A DNA stretch of 64,000 nucleotides from Planctomicrobium sp051466335 (GTDB lineage Bacteria > Planctomycetota > Planctomycetia > Planctomycetales > Planctomycetaceae): assembly GCF_051466335.1 (NCBI RefSeq), contig NZ_CP195793.1:558001-622000 (forward strand), written 5' to 3'. The notes beneath the pieces are model-generated. The model did no database searches. It saw nothing but the letters and a program-made list of their open reading frames with translations, and had not been told where the DNA came from. Within the stretch, counting starts at the first letter, position 1. Each line of letters begins with the position of its first letter. Positions 61,543 through 64,000 of the stretch are shown one piece after another. A program made the position numbers and the translations under genes.

Positions 61543-61582
61543 TGATGATCCTGGAGACCAGCGAGTCCAACCAGGATCATCA
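61543..61582 (+). promoter_or_regulatory. 12-bp perfect hairpin between the DciA-like gene and gyrB
   Basis: TGATGATCCTGG (61543-61554) pairs with CCAGGATCATCA (61571-61582) over a 16-base loop. It starts 12 bp after the DciA-like stop and ends 48 bp before the gyrB ATG. There is no T-run, so it is more likely a regulatory or processing structure than a terminator. Confidence 0.5.
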
Positions 61583-61629
61583 CGTTTCACCGTTCCCGGA
61601 TGACTGAGCACGATTTCATTGGAAGACTC

Positions 61630-64000
61630 ATGAGTACGAATCCAAAACCCGTTTCCGAAGATTACAGTGCCGATACGATTCAGCATCTGAAGGGGATCGA
61701 CGGAATTCGGCATCGTCCCGCGATGTACATCGGGGGAACTGACCTCGCTGGCCTGCATCATCTGGTCTACGAGGTGACCGATAATGTGCTGGATGAGTAC
61801 GCCAACGGCTTCGCTTCGGTGATGAACGTGCAGATCAATGGCGATGGTTCTGTGACCGTCTCTGACGATGGCCGCGGGATTCCCGTTGATCTGATGAAAG
61901 AGACTGGCAAACCTGCTGCGGAAGTGGTGTTTACCGAGATTCACGCTGGAGGAAAGTTTGACCGCAAAGCGTATGCGGTCGGAACCGGAGGTCTCCACGG
62001 CGTTGGTGTGACTGCTGTGAATGCCTTGAGCGAATGGCTCGAAGTCGAAATCTGTCGGCAAGGGTTTCAGTACAATCTGGAATTCGCCAAAGGACGCCTC
62101 AGCTCTCCGTTGACGAAGGGGGCAGAGACAACCCGAACAGGAACGAAGGTGACGTTCAAACCGGACGGCACCATCTTCCCGAACACCGTGTTCAACTATG
62201 ACACCATCCACAAGCGTTTGCAGGACTATGCGTTCCTGAATGGTGGAATTCATATCAACGTTCAGGATGAGCGGAGCGGCCAGTCGGACTCCTTCTGCTA
62301 CCAGGACGGCTTGGCTGAATTCGTGAAATGGATCAATCGAACCGAGACACCGATTCATCCAGATGTCATCCGAATTGAGGGTGTCATTGATGCGGTTCAA
62401 GTCGACATCGCATTGCAATGGAATGAAGGGTACTCGGAAGCTGTCCGTTGTTTTGCGAACGGTATTTCCAATTCCGAAGGGGGAACTCACTTCTCCGGCT
62501 TCAAGACAGCGTTGACTCGCTCTCTGAACAACTATGGAAAAGCTCACAACCTGTTCAAGGATATGAATCCATCCGGGGACGATTTCCGAGAAGGTCTCGC
62601 TGCTGTCGTTACCGTTCGTATTCCAAATCCACAGTTTGAAGCTCAAACCAAGATCAAGCTGACCAATCCTGAAGTTGACGGAGCGGTGAACTCGATTGCG
62701 GGCGACGTGCTCACGAAGTTCCTCGAAGAAAACCCATCGATTGCCAAGAACATTTGTCAGAAGGGGCTTCGTGCTGCTGAGGCTCGCGAGGCTGCTCGTA
62801 AAGCGAGAGATATGGCTCGCTCCCAGAACAAAGTTTCTGGAGGGGGACTCCCAGAAAAATTAAGAGACTGTCGAAATCACGGTCTCGATGTTTCTGAACT
62901 GTACCTCGTGGAAGGGGACTCGGCCGGTGGTTCTGCAGACCAGGGCCGAGACTCAGCAACGCAGGCGGTGCTTCCACTTCGAGGAAAGATTCTGAACGTC
63001 GAAAAGGCGCAGATCCTCAAAGTGCTTGCGAACACAGAAGTCACAGCCCTTTTCAAAGCGATTGGAATTCTTCCATTGGCTGAAGAGGTGGACGTTGCGA
63101 AGCGTCGTTACGGCAAGATCATTCTGATGACCGATGCCGACGTCGACGGTTCTCACATTCGAACCCTGCTGCTGACATTCATCTTCAGGCATATGCGGGA
63201 ACTGCTGAAGCAAGGGTGCGTTTATGTTGCCCAGCCTCCGCTGTATCGCGTGATCGCTCGTGGTAAGAAGCCGCGATACGTTCAGACGCATGAAGAAATG
63301 ATGGATGAATTGCTCGGAATTGGAATCGGGGGAGCATCTCTCGTGATTCATCCACGTGAGAGCCTGATTGGCTCCACGACGGTTGGGACAATTGACCGGC
63401 GTGAAATTTCAGGCGAACAGTTGTTGGATCTGGCAGAGGCTTTGGATGGACTGGCAGAGCCCATTGAATCCCTGGAACGCCGAGGAATTTCTCTGCGTCG
63501 AATGGCAATCGAGCACACGACGGCTGACGGAATGTTGCCTCGGTTCAGAGCATTTCGCGGAACGACAGAAAGCTGGTTTGCGACTCGTGAAGAACTGGAC
63601 GCCTATATCAGCGAACAGAAATTGACCGAAGTGTCGGAGACTCCTGCAGCTCCAGTCGACGGTGCGGCTGAAGGCCCTGACGCATCGGTACCCGATACCA
63701 TTACGAAGTCGGATTTGTTCGAAGTTCGTACGATCAATCAAGTGCTGAAAGCTTTGCAGGAGAAATTCCAGCTTTCGTTGAACGATCTGATCGCTGCTCC
63801 ACCGAAAAACGCGGAGCAGGTTTATCCTTACGAGATCATCGGGCACAGTGCTCCACGTCGTCTCCTCAGCCTGCGTGAACTTGTTCCTGCGTTACGCGAG
63901 CTCGGGGCGAAGAGTTTGACGTACACCCGGTTCAAAGGACTGGGTGAAATGAACCATGATGAATTGGCGGTGACCGCTATGGAACCCGCAACTCGATTGC
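61630..64000 (+). CDS. gyrB: DNA gyrase subunit B, cut by the window edge
   Basis: ATPase subunit of gyrase, which introduces negative supercoils. About 790 residues are visible before the right edge. The GHKL ATPase has GIRHRPAMYIGGTD, YEVTDNVLDEYANG, SDDGRGIPV and GLHGVGVTAVNALSEWLEV. The TOPRIM domain has LVEGDSAGGSADQGRD, LPLRGKILNVEKA and MTDADVDGSHIRTLLLTF. A long insert (about residues 545-740) follows, as in E. coli-type GyrB. It then returns to the tail motif FKGLGEMNHDEL. The ATG at 61630 has GGAAG upstream. Confidence 0.95.
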   Translation, partial: MSTNPKPVSEDYSADTIQHLKGIDGIRHRPAMYIGGTDLAGLHHLVYEVTDNVLDEYANGFASVMNVQINGDGSVTVSDDGRGIPVDLMKETGKPAAEVVFTEIHAGGKFDRKAYAVGTGGLHGVGVTAVNALSEWLEVEICRQGFQYNLEFAKGRLSSPLTKGAETTRTGTKVTFKPDGTIFPNTVFNYDTIHKRLQDYAFLNGGIHINVQDERSGQSDSFCYQDGLAEFVKWINRTETPIHPDVIRIEGVIDAVQVDIALQWNEGYSEAVRCFANGISNSEGGTHFSGFKTALTRSLNNYGKAHNLFKDMNPSGDDFREGLAAVVTVRIPNPQFEAQTKIKLTNPEVDGAVNSIAGDVLTKFLEENPSIAKNICQKGLRAAEAREAARKARDMARSQNKVSGGGLPEKLRDCRNHGLDVSELYLVEGDSAGGSADQGRDSATQAVLPLRGKILNVEKAQILKVLANTEVTALFKAIGILPLAEEVDVAKRRYGKIILMTDADVDGSHIRTLLLTFIFRHMRELLKQGCVYVAQPPLYRVIARGKKPRYVQTHEEMMDELLGIGIGGASLVIHPRESLIGSTTVGTIDRREISGEQLLDLAEALDGLAEPIESLERRGISLRRMAIEHTTADGMLPRFRAFRGTTESWFATREELDAYISEQKLTEVSETPAAPVDGAAEGPDASVPDTITKSDLFEVRTINQVLKALQEKFQLSLNDLIAAPPKNAEQVYPYEIIGHSAPRRLLSLRELVPALRELGAKSLTYTRFKGLGEMNHDELAVTAMEPATRL

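Noticed and set aside
61528..62646. A 372-codon leftward open frame
   Set aside because: It lies entirely antisense to gyrB and has no family sequence. gyrB on the other strand is unmistakable.

Overview
The window looks like a chromosomal segment of a planctomycete, probably family Planctomycetaceae. The main evidence is a DUF1559 pseudopilin-like protein with a prepilin leader, three secreted sulfatases, two DUF6268-type outer-membrane barrel proteins, a HEAT-repeat/DMP19-type protein, an Lgt with a planctomycete-style variant motif, and loosely packed genes with long spacers. No rRNA, CRISPR array, prophage or plasmid functions were seen. The only complete mobile element is one IS5-family insertion sequence near the left edge.

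Layout. 1-8.8 kb: possible 3' tail of a gene, IS5-family element (283-1167), cyclopropane fatty acid synthase gene, DUF1559 protein behind twin palindromes, small membrane proteins, a tandem universal stress protein, and two tandem outer-membrane barrel genes. 9-19.7 kb: protoporphyrinogen oxidase, then nuoH-J-K-L-M-N (the membrane arm of complex I without nuoA or the hydrophilic-arm genes), then a TatD-family nuclease. 19.8-27.4 kb: a CdsA-like membrane protein that has lost the signature residues, a four-gene leftward operon (DeoR-type repressor, class I aldolase, Gfo/Idh/MocA oxidoreductase, PfkB kinase) and, divergently, a phosphofructokinase with the residues of the pyrophosphate-dependent type. 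Palindromes lie in front of both transcription units. 27.5-34.5 kb: GntR regulator, esterase-like protein lacking a catalytic His, peptidoglycan amidase, an AraC regulator/DUF417 pair resembling rclR-rclC, dCMP deaminase, a small Cys/Gly-rich exported protein and an M28 peptidase. 34.5-44 kb: an unrecognised acidic protein, panC, lgt, a glycosyltransferase, a small lipoprotein, a PepSY-TM protein, and a leftward run of pseudo-receiver/zinc-ribbon protein, FHA protein and rsmD. 44-54.8 kb: three sulfatases, cytochrome c, RidA, sucD, a HEAT/DMP19 protein and a purple-acid-phosphatase-like enzyme. 55-64 kb: RNase E/G with a long upstream region, a thioester-reductase-like SDR, tRNA-Leu(CAG), and a dnaN-DUF721(DciA-like)-gyrB replication cluster that runs off the right edge.

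Functionally the window mixes housekeeping (respiration, replication, RNA processing, coenzyme A and haem biosynthesis, lipoprotein maturation) with polysaccharide and sugar use (sulfatases; the kinase-aldolase-dehydrogenase operon). No certain new defence or mobile system was found. The most original observations are the sugar operon with its palindromic sites and adjacent PPi-type PFK, the Asp-to-Glu receiver/zinc-ribbon protein next to an FHA protein, the degenerate CdsA-like protein, and a hairpin-forming repeat that overlaps the stop codons of two separate membrane-protein genes. All family calls come from reading motifs. No database search was run.
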